NCBI RefSeq assembly: GCF_002093665.1
Contig: NZ_MRWE01000004.1
Span: 124,001 to 188,000 of the forward strand
DNA length: 64,000 bases
Source: Rouxiella badensis
GTDB taxonomy: Bacteria; Pseudomonadota; Gammaproteobacteria; Enterobacterales; Enterobacteriaceae
Direction of reading: 5' to 3'
In this document: one piece after another, positions 11,571-21,765 of the stretch
How the letters are laid out: each line of letters starts with the position of its first letter
How positions within the stretch are numbered: position 1 is the first letter of the stretch
Translations under genes and position numbers: made by a program
The notes under the pieces: generated by a model
What the model was told of the DNA's origin: nothing
Seen by the model: the letters and a program-made list of their open reading frames with translations, nothing else
Database searches by the model: none

Positions 11571-12890
11571 TTACTGATGCGCTGTCACTTTACGCTCACC
11601 GCACACCTTGTCGTAAACCGCAACCAGCACCAGCATCAGAATGGACGGCGGTAACCACGCCAGTCCCTGCTCTGCCAGTGGCAATTTCGTGGTCCATGCA
11701 GGCAGCATGGTGGCAAACGTTGAAGTCTTGATGCCGTCGATGATACCGAAAATCAGACTCACCAGCATTACCGGCGCGATAATACGCGACGAGCTATTCC
11801 ACCAGCGCAGTGTAAAGCTCAGGACAATCAGAACAATACACGGCGGATAAATGGCGGTCAGCACCGGAATAGAAATCTGGATCAGGTGGCTCAGACCCAG
11901 GTTTGAAACCAGCATAGAGAACAGGCCCAGAATAAATACCAGCGTCTTGTAAGACAGCGGCAGATACTGTGAGAAGAACTCGGCGCAGGCACAGGTCAGG
12001 CCAACAGCCGTGACCATACAGGCGATAAAGATAAGCGCCGCCAGGAAGAAGCTGCCGATGCCACCAAAGGTTTGCTGAACGTAGCTGTGCAGAATAACCG
12101 CACCGTTCTGGGCCTGAGGCACCAGGGAGGCGGTATTCTCACCCATTTTGAACAGGCTGAGGTATACCAGCAGCAGGCCCACACCGGCAATCAGGCCCGC
12201 CCAGATGGTGTAACGGGTCAGCAGTTTGGCGTCTTTCACGCCGCGAGAACGCGCCGCGTTAACGATAACAATGCCGAATACCAGCGCACCCAGGGTGTCC
12301 ATGGTCAGATAACCGTTCACGAAACCGTTTGAGAACGGCTGGGTCTGGTAGGCTTCGGTGGCAGGCAGTGGCTGACCGGCAGGCCACAGGACGGCGGCAA
12401 TACCCAGAACAGCCAGAGCAGCAATTTTCAGCGGTGCCAGAACGTGCCCAACGGTATCGAGCAGACGACCCGGATAGAGGGAGATGCCGATGACCAGCAC
12501 AAAGTAAATCAGGCTGTAAACCAGCAGAGGGGTTGCACCGTCACCGGTCAGTGGAGCGATACCGACTTCAAAAGAAACGGTCGCGGTGCGCGGCGTGGCA
12601 AACAACGGCCCGACGGCCAGATAGCAGACGGTGGCCAGTAGCAGACCGGCTTTACGGCCAATTGGCGTACTCAGCGCGTCGATACCGCCACCCACGCGAG
12701 CCAGCGCGACCACGGTCATGACCGGTAGGCCCACGGCAGTAATCATAAAGCCGAATGCCGCCCACCAAACGTGGTGGCCAGCCTGCAAACCGACCATCGG
12801 TGGGAAAATGATGTTCCCCGCGCCGACGAATAAGGCAAAGGTCATAAAGCCCAGTGCCAGAATATCTTTGGTTGTTAAACGATGACTCAT
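11571..12890 (-). CDS. brnQ: Branched-chain amino acid cation symporter BrnQ
   Basis: An inner membrane importer of leucine, isoleucine and valine (LIVCS family), 439 residues as in E. coli, with about 12 membrane helices. The N-terminal [17 protein letters not shown] block and the [17 protein letters not shown] motif are diagnostic. It lies next to proY as in E. coli. Here a methionine synthase gene and a 615-bp gap separate it from phoR, whereas in E. coli brnQ directly follows phoR. No leader peptide or attenuator was recognised upstream. Confidence 0.95.
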   Translation of the reverse strand: MSHRLTTKDILALGFMTFALFVGAGNIIFPPMVGLQAGHHVWWAAFGFMITAVGLPVMTVVALARVGGGIDALSTPIGRKAGLLLATVCYLAVGPLFATPRTATVSFEVGIAPLTGDGATPLLVYSLIYFVLVIGISLYPGRLLDTVGHVLAPLKIAALAVLGIAAVLWPAGQPLPATEAYQTQPFSNGFVNGYLTMDTLGALVFGIVIVNAARSRGVKDAKLLTRYTIWAGLIAGVGLLLVYLSLFKMGENTASLVPQAQNGAVILHSYVQQTFGGIGSFFLAALIFIACMVTAVGLTCACAEFFSQYLPLSYKTLVFILGLFSMLVSNLGLSHLIQISIPVLTAIYPPCIVLIVLSFTLRWWNSSSRIIAPVMLVSLIFGIIDGIKTSTFATMLPAWTTKLPLAEQGLAWLPPSILMLVLVAVYDKVCGERKVTAHQ

Positions 12891-13505
12891 GATGGATGTC
12901 GTGATGCCTGTGCAAAATGAATAAAAGTGTCCGATGCTGACACTCGGCTCAAATTCCGAGGAGAATCCCTGAACCCTGGATGGCGCAAGTGGCCCAATCC
13001 AACGTACGAGAGTGAGCTGAAAACGCCTGACGATATGTTAAAAAACGACGTTATTATGCAGGGGTTGTGCGAGTGGCAGCGGCGCTAAGGTACGCTTTTA
13101 TAGTGCATGAAGGCAAGTCTTGATCCCAAAAGCAGAGTCATCAACTGGATTTAAAAGGCACAACAGAGAGATTAACTGGATATAGACACAAAATCACCAC
13201 ATGATGCGTATGTTTTTTGAGCGACAAATGACTATTTTAAGCTTTAATGAAATGAAAAGTGCGTGAAACAACCAATTTATAGCCAATTCACGCACAATTA
13301 TGCGGTGCATTCTTAACCATTACGCAACAACTCAATTTGCAATAGCCAAGTTTTTGATCTCCCTGCACTATTAAAGCGTAGACAAAGCGCAGAGATTTCG
13401 AGCTACCGCAAGGCAGCGACTAAGCTCATCCCCAGGAACTTACATCAGTAAGTGACTGGGGTGAGCGAAGGAAGCGAACGCCGCTGTAGCTCGAAAGATC
13501 AAGCT
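12891..13505. other. Intergenic region upstream of brnQ
   Basis: No coding frame supported by homology or a good ribosome-binding site was found. The part next to brnQ (about 12895-13100) should hold its promoter; a CATAAT hexamer with an extended TG on the minus strand near 13055 is a weak candidate. The part from 13100 to 13390 is AT-rich with no recognised element. The last 110 bases are an ERIC repeat. Confidence 0.5.
13391..13503. repeat. ERIC element (enterobacterial repetitive intergenic consensus)
   Basis: Terminal inverted repeats TTTCGAGCTAC (13396-13406) and GTAGCTCGAAA (13486-13496) enclose the nested ERIC core. CATCCCCAGGAACTTACAT is followed by CAGTAAGTGACTGGGGTGAGCG written as two parts, CAGTAAGTGACT and GGGGTGAGCG. 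These match the ERIC1 and ERIC2 primer sites at nearly every base. The element starts five bases after the stop codon of the methionine synthase gene, so it lies in that gene's 3' untranslated region. Confidence 0.92.
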
Positions 13506-14606
13506 TTACCAAATCTTAGCGGCTAAATCGACCACTAGCTTCAGCTTATCCCACTGTTGCTTCTCGCTCAGACTGTTACCTTCTTCGGTAGAAGCGAAGC
13601 CACACTGCGGGCTTAGGCAGATCTGGTTGATGTCTAGATATTCGCTCGCTTCCTTGATACGTGCTTCCACGTCTTTCGCCTGCTCTAGCTCACCGGTTTT
13701 GGTGGTAATCAGGCCCAGTACTGCCTGCTGGTGACCCGGCTTGATGAAGCGTAGAGGCTCGAAGCCGCCTGCACGTTCGTTGTCGTATTCCAGGAAGAAA
13801 CGGTCGATGTTCACGGTACCGAATAAGATTTCGGCTACCGGCTCATAACCGCCTTCGGAAATCCAGGTTGAGCGGAAGTTCCCGCGACACACATGCAGAC
13901 CAATGATCAGGTCGTCAGGCTTGCCTTCAATCGCCTTGTTTAATACGCGCGCATAAGTTTTGGCCAGCACCTGCGGGTCATCACCGCGTGCCACAATCTG
14001 CTTCTTCTGATCTTCAGAGCACAGGTAGGCCCAGACGGTGTCGTCCAACTGCAGGTAACGGCAGCCTGCGTCATAGAAGGCTTTAATCGCGTCACGGTAA
14101 ACCTGCGCCAGATCGTCAAAGTAGTCTTCCAGGTTTGGATATACATTTTTTACCGCATCGCGGTTATAACGAAAGTGCATCACGCTTGGGCTAGGAATGG
14201 TCATCTTCGCTACCGCGTCGCCGCTGATGCTTTTCAGGAAATGAAAATGCTCCAGCATTGGGTGGTCGCCAAAGGCAATCTTATCGACCACTTTGATGCT
14301 GCGTGATTTAGTCTGCACGCCGTTGAACTGAATACCCTGCTCTGCATCATAACCTTCAACGCCCTGCAGGCCTTCGAAGAAGTCAAAGTGCCACCACGCA
14401 CGGCGGAATTCGCCGTCAGTGACCACTTGCAGACCGGCTTCGCGCTGCTGTTCTACCACACGACGGATTTCGGTGTCTTCCACCGCACGCAGCTGCTGCG
14501 CATCGATTTCACCGTCTTTGAACTGCTGACGGGCTTTTTTCAGTGCTTCCGGACGCAGGAAGCTACCAACAACTTCGGCACGATAGACTGGGTTTGGCTG
14601 TGACAT
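13506..14606 (-). CDS. Core-MetE-type cobalamin-independent methionine synthase
   Basis: A 366-residue protein of the short MetE family (Bacillus YxjG/YxjH type), which has only the C-terminal catalytic barrel of full MetE (about 750 residues). Predicted zinc ligands are His238 and Cys240 in GLHVCRGN and Cys335 in LSPQCGFAS, with an acidic residue near 273. It should transfer a methyl group to homocysteine, but the methyl donor of core-MetE enzymes is not settled and other sulfur substrates are possible. The start MSQPNP at 14606 has CAGGAG at a good distance; the 23-residue extension upstream is not used. MetJ and MetR sites upstream support a role in methionine supply. No partner gene adjoins it. 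Confidence 0.88.
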   Translation of the reverse strand: MSQPNPVYRAEVVGSFLRPEALKKARQQFKDGEIDAQQLRAVEDTEIRRVVEQQREAGLQVVTDGEFRRAWWHFDFFEGLQGVEGYDAEQGIQFNGVQTKSRSIKVVDKIAFGDHPMLEHFHFLKSISGDAVAKMTIPSPSVMHFRYNRDAVKNVYPNLEDYFDDLAQVYRDAIKAFYDAGCRYLQLDDTVWAYLCSEDQKKQIVARGDDPQVLAKTYARVLNKAIEGKPDDLIIGLHVCRGNFRSTWISEGGYEPVAEILFGTVNIDRFFLEYDNERAGGFEPLRFIKPGHQQAVLGLITTKTGELEQAKDVEARIKEASEYLDINQICLSPQCGFASTEEGNSLSEKQQWDKLKLVVDLAAKIW

Positions 14607-14719
14607 TTTCAACTCCTGACAAACGCTTCGGCGCGTTACGCCGCTGCAATTAATTAAAGGGTAGCCCAAGGTCAAAGCGAGTTAGTTCACAATGTGAATA
14701 GTTACTTTGAGTGATATAT

Positions 14720-14743
14720 AGACTTCTGGATGTCTAAACGGCT
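14720..14743. promoter_or_regulatory. Tandem MetJ operator (three met boxes)
   Basis: Three contiguous 8-mers, AGACTTCT, GGATGTCT and AAACGGCT, match the met box AGACGTCT at 7, 6 and 6 of 8 positions. Tandem 8-bp spacing is the MetJ signature. They lie about 115-140 bases upstream of the methionine synthase start and overlap its likely promoter. Confidence 0.65.
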
Positions 14744-14760
14744 TAAAGGCTATGCTGCCA

Positions 14761-14773
14761 TGAATAGTCTTCA
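14761..14773. promoter_or_regulatory. MetR site 1
   Basis: TGAA-TAGTC-TTCA fits the MetR consensus TGAA-N5-TTCA exactly. It lies just upstream of the met boxes, where a LysR-type activator would bind for the minus-strand gene. Confidence 0.65.
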
Positions 14774-14801
14774 TCACAAAACGAGTAATTTTCACATCAC
14801 T

Positions 14802-14814
14802 TGAAAAATATTCA
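14802..14814. promoter_or_regulatory. MetR site 2
   Basis: TGAA-AAATA-TTCA is a second exact MetR consensus match, 41 bp (about four helical turns) from site 1. E. coli metE also has paired MetR sites. A further perfect 9-bp inverted repeat, GATTTCATT/AATGAAATC, lies at 14829-14849. Confidence 0.65.
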
Positions 14815-14871
14815 TGATCACGTGTGATGATTTCATTTTGAATGAAATCGACGAGGCATTTTGCGGGAGAG

Positions 14872-14904
14872 TGAAAAAGAAAACGGGCCATCAAAGGCCC
14901 GTTT
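14872..14904 (-). terminator. Rho-independent terminator of phoBR
   Basis: AAACGGGCC (14881-14889) pairs with GGCCCGTTT (14896-14904) around ATCAAA. On the minus strand the stem is followed by a T-rich tail. It begins about 10 bases after the phoR stop. Confidence 0.87.
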
Positions 14905-14914
14905 AAGGTAAGCG

Positions 14915-16234
14915 TCAGTGCTTAACACGCTGGTTCTCAGCGGGTGCGTTAGTGACTATCAGCCGGTTAGGCAGCGTGAACATAAAGCGGGTACCGACAC
15001 CGACCTCACTGTCAATATCCAGACGGGAATGATGATGGCTCAGTGCGTGCTTCACGATAGCCAGCCCGAGGCCGCTGCCACCGGTCTGACGCGAACGCGC
15101 CTTGTCTACCCGATAGAATCGCTCGGTGAGACGCGGAATATGCTGCGGAGCAATGCCCGGCCCGTTGTCACTGACCTGAAACTGTGCGCCCTGCGCCGTC
15201 TGCTGCCAGCTCACCTCAATGCGCGTGCCGGGCGGCGTATGGTTCACCGAGTTATACACCAGATTCGATACCGCACTGCGCAGCTGCTCGTCGTTGCCAA
15301 ACACCTTGAGATGTTCGTTAATCTTGAACACGATTTCGTGGCGTCCAGCGCTCAGCGCAGCAACCTCGTGCTCCAGCATGCCCAGCATGCCCGGGATATC
15401 GACTTTTTCCTGTAGATCGATATTGGTGGCAGCCTCGATGCGCGATAGCGTCAGCAGCTGTTTGACCAAACCGTCCATCCGCCGCGTCTGCTCCTGCATA
15501 GTGTCCAGTGCCTTGCTCCGGAAAGGCTCCTCCAGCGTGGAATCGTCCATCATCTCCAGATAGCCCTGCAAGACGGTCAACGGTGTGCGTAGCTCGTGGC
15601 TCACGTTGGCGAAGAAGTTGCGTCTGGCCCCTTCGAGCTGGCGCATTTGCGTCACGTCGCGGGCCACCATTAGCAGTTGTCCTTCCGAATACGGCATGAT
15701 TCGAAACTCGACGTAGTGCTCATTATTAAGGTGCAGCGTCAGCGGGCGGGTAAAATCTCGACTCTGCACCCAAACACGCAGTTCAGGATAGCGCAGCAGG
15801 TTAAACAGGTGCTGGCCGTTGTCTTCCGGCCAGCGGAAGCCCAGAAGCTCCTGAGCCAGGCCGTTACACCAGAAAATATTGCCCTCTTCGGTGGTCAATA
15901 CCACGGCATCAGGGAGCGATTCCGCCCCGCTGCGAAAACGTTTAATCAACAGCGCCAGCTCGCGTCGCCGGCGGCGATTTCGCATCTGCATCTGATTAAG
16001 GCCATAGAACAGCGGTTCCCAGCTCCATAGTCCACTAGGAGGGGTAATGCTGCGATCGAGCCACAGCCAGTGGGAAAGCTTTAGTTGGTTAAAATAGTTC
16101 CAACCCAACGCCGCTAGCACGGAAGCCAGCAGCAGCCAGGGCAGATAACCAATAAAAATGGCGAGGATAAGCGCAGGACAGCAGAACATAAACAGTTCAC
16201 CAGCCAGACGCCTCCAGGATAATCGTTCTAACAC
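14915..16234 (-). CDS. phoR: Phosphate regulon sensor histidine kinase PhoR
   Basis: An inner membrane kinase/phosphatase that senses phosphate supply through the Pst transporter and PhoU and controls PhoB. The 439-residue product has two adjoining membrane helices (about 14-45), a charged region, a PAS domain (about 100-190), the HisKA block with phospho-accepting His213 in [13 protein letters not shown], and an ATPase domain with the N, G1 (DNGPGI) and G2 ([12 protein letters not shown]) boxes. The GTG start at 16234 (GTG-TTA-GAA) aligns with E. coli MLERLSW and has GGAG upstream. A 54-bp ERIC-like palindrome separates it from phoB in the shared mRNA. Confidence 0.96.
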   Translation of the reverse strand: MLERLSWRRLAGELFMFCCPALILAIFIGYLPWLLLASVLAALGWNYFNQLKLSHWLWLDRSITPPSGLWSWEPLFYGLNQMQMRNRRRRRELALLIKRFRSGAESLPDAVVLTTEEGNIFWCNGLAQELLGFRWPEDNGQHLFNLLRYPELRVWVQSRDFTRPLTLHLNNEHYVEFRIMPYSEGQLLMVARDVTQMRQLEGARRNFFANVSHELRTPLTVLQGYLEMMDDSTLEEPFRSKALDTMQEQTRRMDGLVKQLLTLSRIEAATNIDLQEKVDIPGMLGMLEHEVAALSAGRHEIVFKINEHLKVFGNDEQLRSAVSNLVYNSVNHTPPGTRIEVSWQQTAQGAQFQVSDNGPGIAPQHIPRLTERFYRVDKARSRQTGGSGLGLAIVKHALSHHHSRLDIDSEVGVGTRFMFTLPNRLIVTNAPAENQRVKH

Positions 16235-16266
16235 ACAGTATCTCCGCTGTGAGTGATAGAGATGCC

Positions 16267-16320
16267 TACCCAATATCTTTCATGTTGCCTGCGCATCTGC
16301 AACATGAAAGATGAAGGGTA
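16267..16320. repeat. 54-bp mini-ERIC palindrome between phoB and phoR
   Basis: Perfect 14-bp arms ATCTTTCATGTTGC (16275-16288) and GCAACATGAAAGAT (16299-16312) have a 10-base loop. Outer TACCC (16267-16271) and GGGTA (16316-16320) add to the stem. The ends resemble the ERIC termini (TATACCC and CAACTTGAA...GGGTATA), so this looks like an ERIC that has lost its core. It abuts the phoB stop codon. Confidence 0.75.
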
Positions 16321-17010
16321 TTAGTAGCGAGTCGAGAACCTGTAGCCTGTTCCGCGAACCGTCTGGATCATGCGGTCGTGCCCACTGGTTTCCAACGCTT
16401 TACGCAGGCGACGGATATGCACATCAACCGTGCGATCCTCTACATAAACGTTAGTGCCCCAGACGTTATTGAGCAACTGTTCACGGCTATAGACGCGCTC
16501 AGAGTGCGTCATGAAGAAGTGCAGCAGTTTGAATTCGGTTGGGCCCATGTCCAACGCCAGCTCGTTCGCCATAACGCGATGCGAGGATGGGTCAAGGCTA
16601 AGGCCTTGCATATCAATGACTTCCTCGACCGCCATTGGAGAGATGCGGCGCATAACGGCCTTAATACGGGCCACCAGCTCTTTGGGAGAGAAGGGTTTGG
16701 TAATGTAATCATCGGCGCCGACTTCGAGCCCACGCACACGGTCTTCCTCTTCACCTCTTGCGGTGAGCATCATCACCGGAATATCTCGGGTCAGCGCTTC
16801 GCGTTTAAGGTGTTTGATAAACTGAATGCCTGACCCACCGGGCAACATCCAATCCAGCAAAATTAACTCAGGGTAAGGTTCAATCAGACGATTGACCGCC
16901 GAGTCGAAATCTTCAGCTTCAATGGCCTGATAACCATTCTGCTCAAGCACAAAACAAACCATTTCACGGATCGGTGCTTCGTCTTCCACAACTAATATGC
17001 GTCTAGCCAT
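16321..17010 (-). CDS. phoB: Phosphate regulon response regulator PhoB
   Basis: An OmpR-family response regulator of 229 residues that activates the Pho regulon when phosphorylated by PhoR. The receiver domain has the acidic pocket (Glu9, Asp10), phospho-acceptor Asp53 in LLDWMLPG and Lys105 in the YITKPF motif. The C-terminal winged helix (about 130-229) ends with the conserved [10 protein letters not shown]. It is divergent from sbcD and followed by phoR. A Pho box upstream indicates autoregulation. Confidence 0.98.
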   Translation of the reverse strand: MARRILVVEDEAPIREMVCFVLEQNGYQAIEAEDFDSAVNRLIEPYPELILLDWMLPGGSGIQFIKHLKREALTRDIPVMMLTARGEEEDRVRGLEVGADDYITKPFSPKELVARIKAVMRRISPMAVEEVIDMQGLSLDPSSHRVMANELALDMGPTEFKLLHFFMTHSERVYSREQLLNNVWGTNVYVEDRTVDVHIRRLRKALETSGHDRMIQTVRGTGYRFSTRY

Positions 17011-17061
17011 TTTGATAGCCTGCCAAATAAGTTAGCGAACTTAATTTTGATTTCGGGCGTC

Positions 17062-17095
17062 ATTATGCGTCACTTTTGTGACAGATTTATGAAAA
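17062..17095 (-). promoter_or_regulatory. phoB promoter with Pho box
   Basis: Read on the minus strand, 17095-17076 gives TTTTCATAAATCTGTCACAA, two 7-bp Pho half sites with a 4-bp AT-rich spacer. A CATAAT -10 hexamer (17062-17067) follows. The arrangement is nearly the same as at E. coli phoB, where the Pho box replaces the -35 element. Confidence 0.9.
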
Positions 17096-17230
17096 GAATT
17101 TACGCTGCGTTTAAGTGTAGCCAAGGCGTTATTTTTGACCCAGGCATTTGTCATTGAAAAGGTTTTTCGGCGACAGCCACTACCCTCGGCGTTTATACTT
17201 GTCGCCTGTTACCGCCACCGCGAGACCCCC

Positions 17231-18469
17231 ATGCGACTCATTCATACCTCTGACTGGCACCTCGGTCAGTACTTCTTTACCAAAAGCCGCGCTCCCGAAC
17301 ATCAGGCCTTTCTCAACTGGCTGATTGAACAGGTTGAACAACATCAAATAGATGCGGTGGTGGTCGCGGGGGATATTTTCGATACCGGCTCGCCGCCAAG
17401 CTACGCGCGCGAGTTGTATAACCGCTTTGTGGTCGACCTTCAGCGCACAGGCTGTCAGCTCATCGTCCTGGCAGGGAATCACGATTCCGTCGCCACCTTA
17501 AATGAATCGCGCGAGCTGCTTTCCTGCCTGAATACCCAGGTGATTGCCACCGTCGGCGAAGATCTGTCGCGTCAGGTGCTGACCCTGAAAAATCGCCAGG
17601 GGCAACCGGGGGCGATACTTTGCGCTATCCCGTTCCTGCGCCCGCGTGACCTGCTTTCAAGCCAGGCCGGACAGTCCGGCAAAGAGAAACAGCTGGCGTT
17701 GCAGGAGGCCATCGCCGCGCACTATGCCTCGCTTTATCAGGCGGCCTGTGACAGGCGCGATGAGCTCGGCGGCGCCCTGCCGATTATCGCCACCGGGCAC
17801 CTGACTACCGTGGGCGTCAGCACCACCGACTCAGTGCGCGACATTTACATCGGTACGCTCGATGCATTCCCCGCGCAGGCCTTCCCGCCGGTCGACTACG
17901 TTGCGCTCGGGCACATCCACAAGGCGCAAAAAATCGCCAAAACTGAGCATATTCGCTACAGCGGCTCACCGATTCCGCTCAGTTTCGATGAAGCCAGCAA
18001 TGAAAAGAGCGTTTACCTGCTCGATTTCACCGCCGACAGGCTCAACGCCGTCGAGACACTGGTTATTCCTCGCTCACAGCCGATGGAAATTATCAAAGGG
18101 ACGCTGGCCGAAATCGAAAAACAGCTGCTGCCGTATGCCGGCCTCGAGAACGGGAAAGTGGTCTGGCTGGATATCGAGGTCGCGACACAGGACTATCTCA
18201 GCGACATTCAGCGGCGGGTGCAGCTGCTTACCGACCCGCTGCCGGTCGAAGTCGTACTGCTGCGGCGCAGCAAGGAGCAGCGCTTGCTGGGCCTGCAACA
18301 ACAAGAGAAAGAGACCTTGAAAGAGTTGAGCGTTACCGAAGTCTTTGAACGGCGTCTGGCGCAGGAAAATGCTCCCGAAGAGGGTCGCCAGCAGCGCATC
18401 CGCACGCTGTTTTCTCAGGTGCTTGAACAGGTTGAGAGCGGTCATTCTGCGGAGGACGTCGCGCCGTGA
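17231..18469 (+). CDS. sbcD: Exonuclease SbcD, nuclease subunit of SbcCD
   Basis: The Mre11-type Mn-dependent nuclease that, with SbcC, cuts DNA hairpins and protein-blocked ends. The 412-residue product carries the phosphoesterase motifs HTSDWHLGQ (residues 5-13), [25 protein letters not shown] and LGHIHKAQ. I start at MRLIHTSDW (17231), which fits E. coli SbcD; the open frame extends 32 codons upstream with no homology. Its TGA stop overlaps the sbcC GTG start (GTGA), implying translational coupling. Confidence 0.96.
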   Translation: MRLIHTSDWHLGQYFFTKSRAPEHQAFLNWLIEQVEQHQIDAVVVAGDIFDTGSPPSYARELYNRFVVDLQRTGCQLIVLAGNHDSVATLNESRELLSCLNTQVIATVGEDLSRQVLTLKNRQGQPGAILCAIPFLRPRDLLSSQAGQSGKEKQLALQEAIAAHYASLYQAACDRRDELGGALPIIATGHLTTVGVSTTDSVRDIYIGTLDAFPAQAFPPVDYVALGHIHKAQKIAKTEHIRYSGSPIPLSFDEASNEKSVYLLDFTADRLNAVETLVIPRSQPMEIIKGTLAEIEKQLLPYAGLENGKVVWLDIEVATQDYLSDIQRRVQLLTDPLPVEVVLLRRSKEQRLLGLQQQEKETLKELSVTEVFERRLAQENAPEEGRQQRIRTLFSQVLEQVESGHSAEDVAP

Positions 18470-21400
18470 AAATCCTCAGTCTGCGCCTAAAAAACCTCAA
18501 CTCGCTGGAAGGTGAGTGGAAAATCGATTTCACCGCCGAACCCTTTGCCAGCAACGGTCTGTTTGCTATTACCGGCCCGACCGGGGCGGGGAAAACCACC
18601 CTGCTCGACGCCATCTGTCTGGCACTTTACCACCAGACGCCGCGCCTTGACGTCTCGCCGAGCCAAAATGAGCTGATGACCCGCCACACCGCCGAATCGC
18701 TGGCGGAGGTGGAGTTTGAGGTCAAGGGCGTTGGCTATCGGGCGTTCTGGAGCCAGCGCCGCGCGGGGAATTCTCCGACTGGCAACCTACAGGCCCCCAA
18801 GGTCGAACTCGCGCAGTTGGCCGACGGCAAGATATTGGCTGATAAGGTCCGCGACAAGCTGCCGGCTATCGCCGAATTGACCGGCCTCGACTTCGGCCGT
18901 TTCACCAAATCAATGATGCTCTCGCAGGGTCAGTTCGCCGCGTTTCTTAATGCCAAGGCCAACGAGCGCGCAGAACTGCTTGAAGAGCTGACCGGCACCG
19001 AGATTTACGGACGCCTGTCGGCTCAGGTTTTCGAGCGTCACAAGCAGGCAAAAGTCGAGCTAGACCTGCTGCACCAACGCGCCGCAGGTATCGAACTGTT
19101 GAACGACGAGCAGCGCCAGCAGCGGGAGCAGGAACTCGCGCAGTTGGGCCTGCAGGAAACCGAATTGAGTCAGCAAACGGCACTGCAACAGCACGGCCTG
19201 AACTGGTTGCAGCAATGGCAAAGTAACCAGCAAAAGCAGCAACAGTACCGCCAGCATGTTGCCGACGTGGCGCAGCAAAAACAGCAGGCACAGCCGCAGC
19301 TCGAGCAGCTTGCCCGCAGTGAACCGGCCGAAAAGCTCCGCCCGTTGCTCAACGAACGGTCGCGCTGTCAACAGCAGCAGACCGAGTTACAGCGTCAGAT
19401 AACGCAGCTGAGTGAACGGCAACAACAGCTGCAACAGGCGAAAAACCCGCTCACTCAGGCGCTGGGTCAGGCGCTAGAGAACCAGCAACAGCAGGCCGCC
19501 GAGAAGCAGCGTCAGGAAGAGCTGATTGAGCAACAGGTTCAACCGCTGGACGTCAAAATAGAGGCTTTACAGGCGAAGCTAAACGAGGACCGCGAGTCTC
19601 ATCTTAAGCAGCAAAATCAGCTGCATGCGTTGAACGAGTCGCGGAAAAAGTGGGTGTCCGAGCAGGCGGCGTCGGCGGAAAAAACCCGTCAGTTTCAGGC
19701 CACTGAAGAAGCACTCAAGGCCGCGTTAAACACCCAGACTCAGCAGCACAGCGTGCTCGAGGCTCAGTCTCCACAGGCCACTTTGCGCAGCCAACAGGCA
19801 GAGCTTGCCAGGCTGCGTCCGGTGCGCCTGCAACTTTCAACCCTACAGCCACTCTATCAACAACTGTCGCAGCGTATCGAAAGGCAGCGGCAGGAGTACG
19901 CGGCGCGCCAGAACGAACTGACCGAGTCAGAAAAGCAGCTTAGCGATGCACGCGAACAGTATAAAAAGCAGAAACAGCATCTCAACGATGTAGAAAAACT
20001 GCTGGCGCAGGAGCAGCTGATTGTTAGCCTTGAAGCGGAACGCGCACGGCTACAAACCGGCTGTCCGTGCCCGCTGTGTGGCTCGACGACGCATCCGGCC
20101 ATCGAGGCCTATCAGGCAGTCAGTCCCTCCGAAACTGCGCTGCGCGTACAGAAAATGCGTGAAGAAACCGACAGACTGCAGACCACCGGCACACAGCTGC
20201 GCACGCGCACCGAAGGACTGCTTGAGCAGCAAAAACGGCTACAAAGCGCCCTGCAACAGGACGAAAAACAGCAGGCTGAATATCTCGAACAGTGGCAGCA
20301 GGCCTGCGGATCACTGATCCTTGGCTTTACCCTGCAAGACGGCGAGGCGCTGCAACACTGGCTCAGGGAATGTGAAGAAAAAGAACAGCAGTGCCAGCAG
20401 TTGATCCGTCAGCATGATGACGTCGTGCAGGCCGTTCAACGCGCGAAGGAAGCGTTGTACGCAGCGCAGGCCGAACAGGCTCAGGTTAAAGAACAGGCCG
20501 TGGTTCAAAACGAACGTGCTCTGACGCTGCACAAGCAGCATGCCGAGGTTCAGCAGCAGGTCGAGCAGTTAGCCAAGACACTGGCCGAAAGTGAGCAGTT
20601 ACTCACGCAACTGCGCAGCCAGCGCCATAGCCTGTTTGGCGAGCAACAGGTTAAACAGGTCCGCGAACACCTGCGCCAACAGCAACAGGCAGCAGAACGG
20701 GCGCGCCATCAGGCTCATGAGCAATTGCAGGCGGTGCAGCAACAGCTCGACCAGCTCGGCGGCCAAGTGCTCAGCCTGCAGCAGAGTCAGCGCCAGTGCG
20801 AGACCGACCTGCTACGGGCGCAAACTCAGTGGCAGCAGGCGCTGGCGTCCAGCGCGTTTGCCGATGAAGAGGCCGTTAATGCGGCACTGATTGACGAGTC
20901 TTTACGCCAGCAGCTTCAGGCGCTGAAAGACCGGCTCAGCCAGCAGCAAGTCCAGAGTGAGGCGTTGTTGCAGCAGGCCAGCGAGCAGTTGGAACAGCAT
21001 CTTCAGTCGCGCCCAGCCGGTATCGATCAACATACCAGCCGGGCCGATGCCCTGGCGGAACGGATAGCCGCGTTGAACGCCCAGCTGCGAACGATGCAGC
21101 AGCGTCAGGGCGAACTGCGCAGCCAGCTTGAGAGCGACAGCCAGCGCCAGGCCGGGCAACGGGCGCTGTTTACGCAGATTGCCCAGTCGCAGGAGCTGTA
21201 TGACGACTGGAGCTACCTCAATCAGATTCTTGGTTCAAGCGACGGTGCCAAGTTCCGCAGGTTTGCACAGGGATTAACGCTGGAGCATCTGGTTTATCTG
21301 GCCAACAGGCAGATGGACAAACTGCACGGTCGCTACCTGCTGCAGCGCAAAACCAGCGATGCACTCGAGCTTGAAGTGGTCGATACCTGGCAGGCCGACG

Positions 21401-21720
21401 CAGTGCGCGATACCCGCACGCTCTCCGGCGGTGAGAGCTTCCTGGTGAGTCTGGCGCTAGCGTTGGCGCTTTCGGATCTGGTCAGCGACAAAACGCGCAT
21501 CGACTCGCTGTTCCTCGACGAAGGCTTCGGCACGCTCGACGCCGACACGCTCGACACCGCGCTGGACGCACTCGACAGCCTGAACGCCAGTGGAAAAACC
21601 ATCGGCGTAATTAGCCACGTCGAGGCGATGAAAGACCGTATTCCGGTGCAGATAAAAGTGAAGAAAGTAAATGGATTAGGGATCAGTCGGCTGGACAATG
21701 CGTTCAAGGTAAACGACTAG
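18466..21720 (+). CDS. sbcC: Exonuclease SbcC, Rad50-like ATPase
   Basis: The SMC/Rad50-type ATPase subunit of SbcCD. The Walker A motif GPTGAGKT is at 37-44. It is followed by two very long glutamine-rich coiled coils separated by the zinc hook (Cys533, Cys535 and Cys538 in CPCPLCGS). The signature [20 protein letters not shown] and Walker [12 protein letters not shown] are at the C-terminus. At 1084 residues it is about 36 longer than the E. coli protein, with the extra length in the coiled coils. The GTG start at 18466 is set by the overlap with sbcD. A strong terminator follows immediately. Confidence 0.96.
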   Translation: MKILSLRLKNLNSLEGEWKIDFTAEPFASNGLFAITGPTGAGKTTLLDAICLALYHQTPRLDVSPSQNELMTRHTAESLAEVEFEVKGVGYRAFWSQRRAGNSPTGNLQAPKVELAQLADGKILADKVRDKLPAIAELTGLDFGRFTKSMMLSQGQFAAFLNAKANERAELLEELTGTEIYGRLSAQVFERHKQAKVELDLLHQRAAGIELLNDEQRQQREQELAQLGLQETELSQQTALQQHGLNWLQQWQSNQQKQQQYRQHVADVAQQKQQAQPQLEQLARSEPAEKLRPLLNERSRCQQQQTELQRQITQLSERQQQLQQAKNPLTQALGQALENQQQQAAEKQRQEELIEQQVQPLDVKIEALQAKLNEDRESHLKQQNQLHALNESRKKWVSEQAASAEKTRQFQATEEALKAALNTQTQQHSVLEAQSPQATLRSQQAELARLRPVRLQLSTLQPLYQQLSQRIERQRQEYAARQNELTESEKQLSDAREQYKKQKQHLNDVEKLLAQEQLIVSLEAERARLQTGCPCPLCGSTTHPAIEAYQAVSPSETALRVQKMREETDRLQTTGTQLRTRTEGLLEQQKRLQSALQQDEKQQAEYLEQWQQACGSLILGFTLQDGEALQHWLRECEEKEQQCQQLIRQHDDVVQAVQRAKEALYAAQAEQAQVKEQAVVQNERALTLHKQHAEVQQQVEQLAKTLAESEQLLTQLRSQRHSLFGEQQVKQVREHLRQQQQAAERARHQAHEQLQAVQQQLDQLGGQVLSLQQSQRQCETDLLRAQTQWQQALASSAFADEEAVNAALIDESLRQQLQALKDRLSQQQVQSEALLQQASEQLEQHLQSRPAGIDQHTSRADALAERIAALNAQLRTMQQRQGELRSQLESDSQRQAGQRALFTQIAQSQELYDDWSYLNQILGSSDGAKFRRFAQGLTLEHLVYLANRQMDKLHGRYLLQRKTSDALELEVVDTWQADAVRDTRTLSGGESFLVSLALALALSDLVSDKTRIDSLFLDEGFGTLDADTLDTALDALDSLNASGKTIGVISHVEAMKDRIPVQIKVKKVNGLGISRLDNAFKVND

Positions 21721-21728
21721 CTCATTGC

Positions 21729-21763
21729 GGGGGCCGCCGAATTCTCCTCGGCGGCCCCCCTTT
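21729..21763. terminator. Terminator between sbcC and the ligase-like gene
   Basis: A perfect 12-bp GC-rich stem, GGGGGCCGCCGA (21729-21740) with TCGGCGGCCCCC (21748-21759), is followed by a short T tract. It lies in the 45-bp gap between two convergent genes. Confidence 0.85.
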
Positions 21764-21765
21764 CA

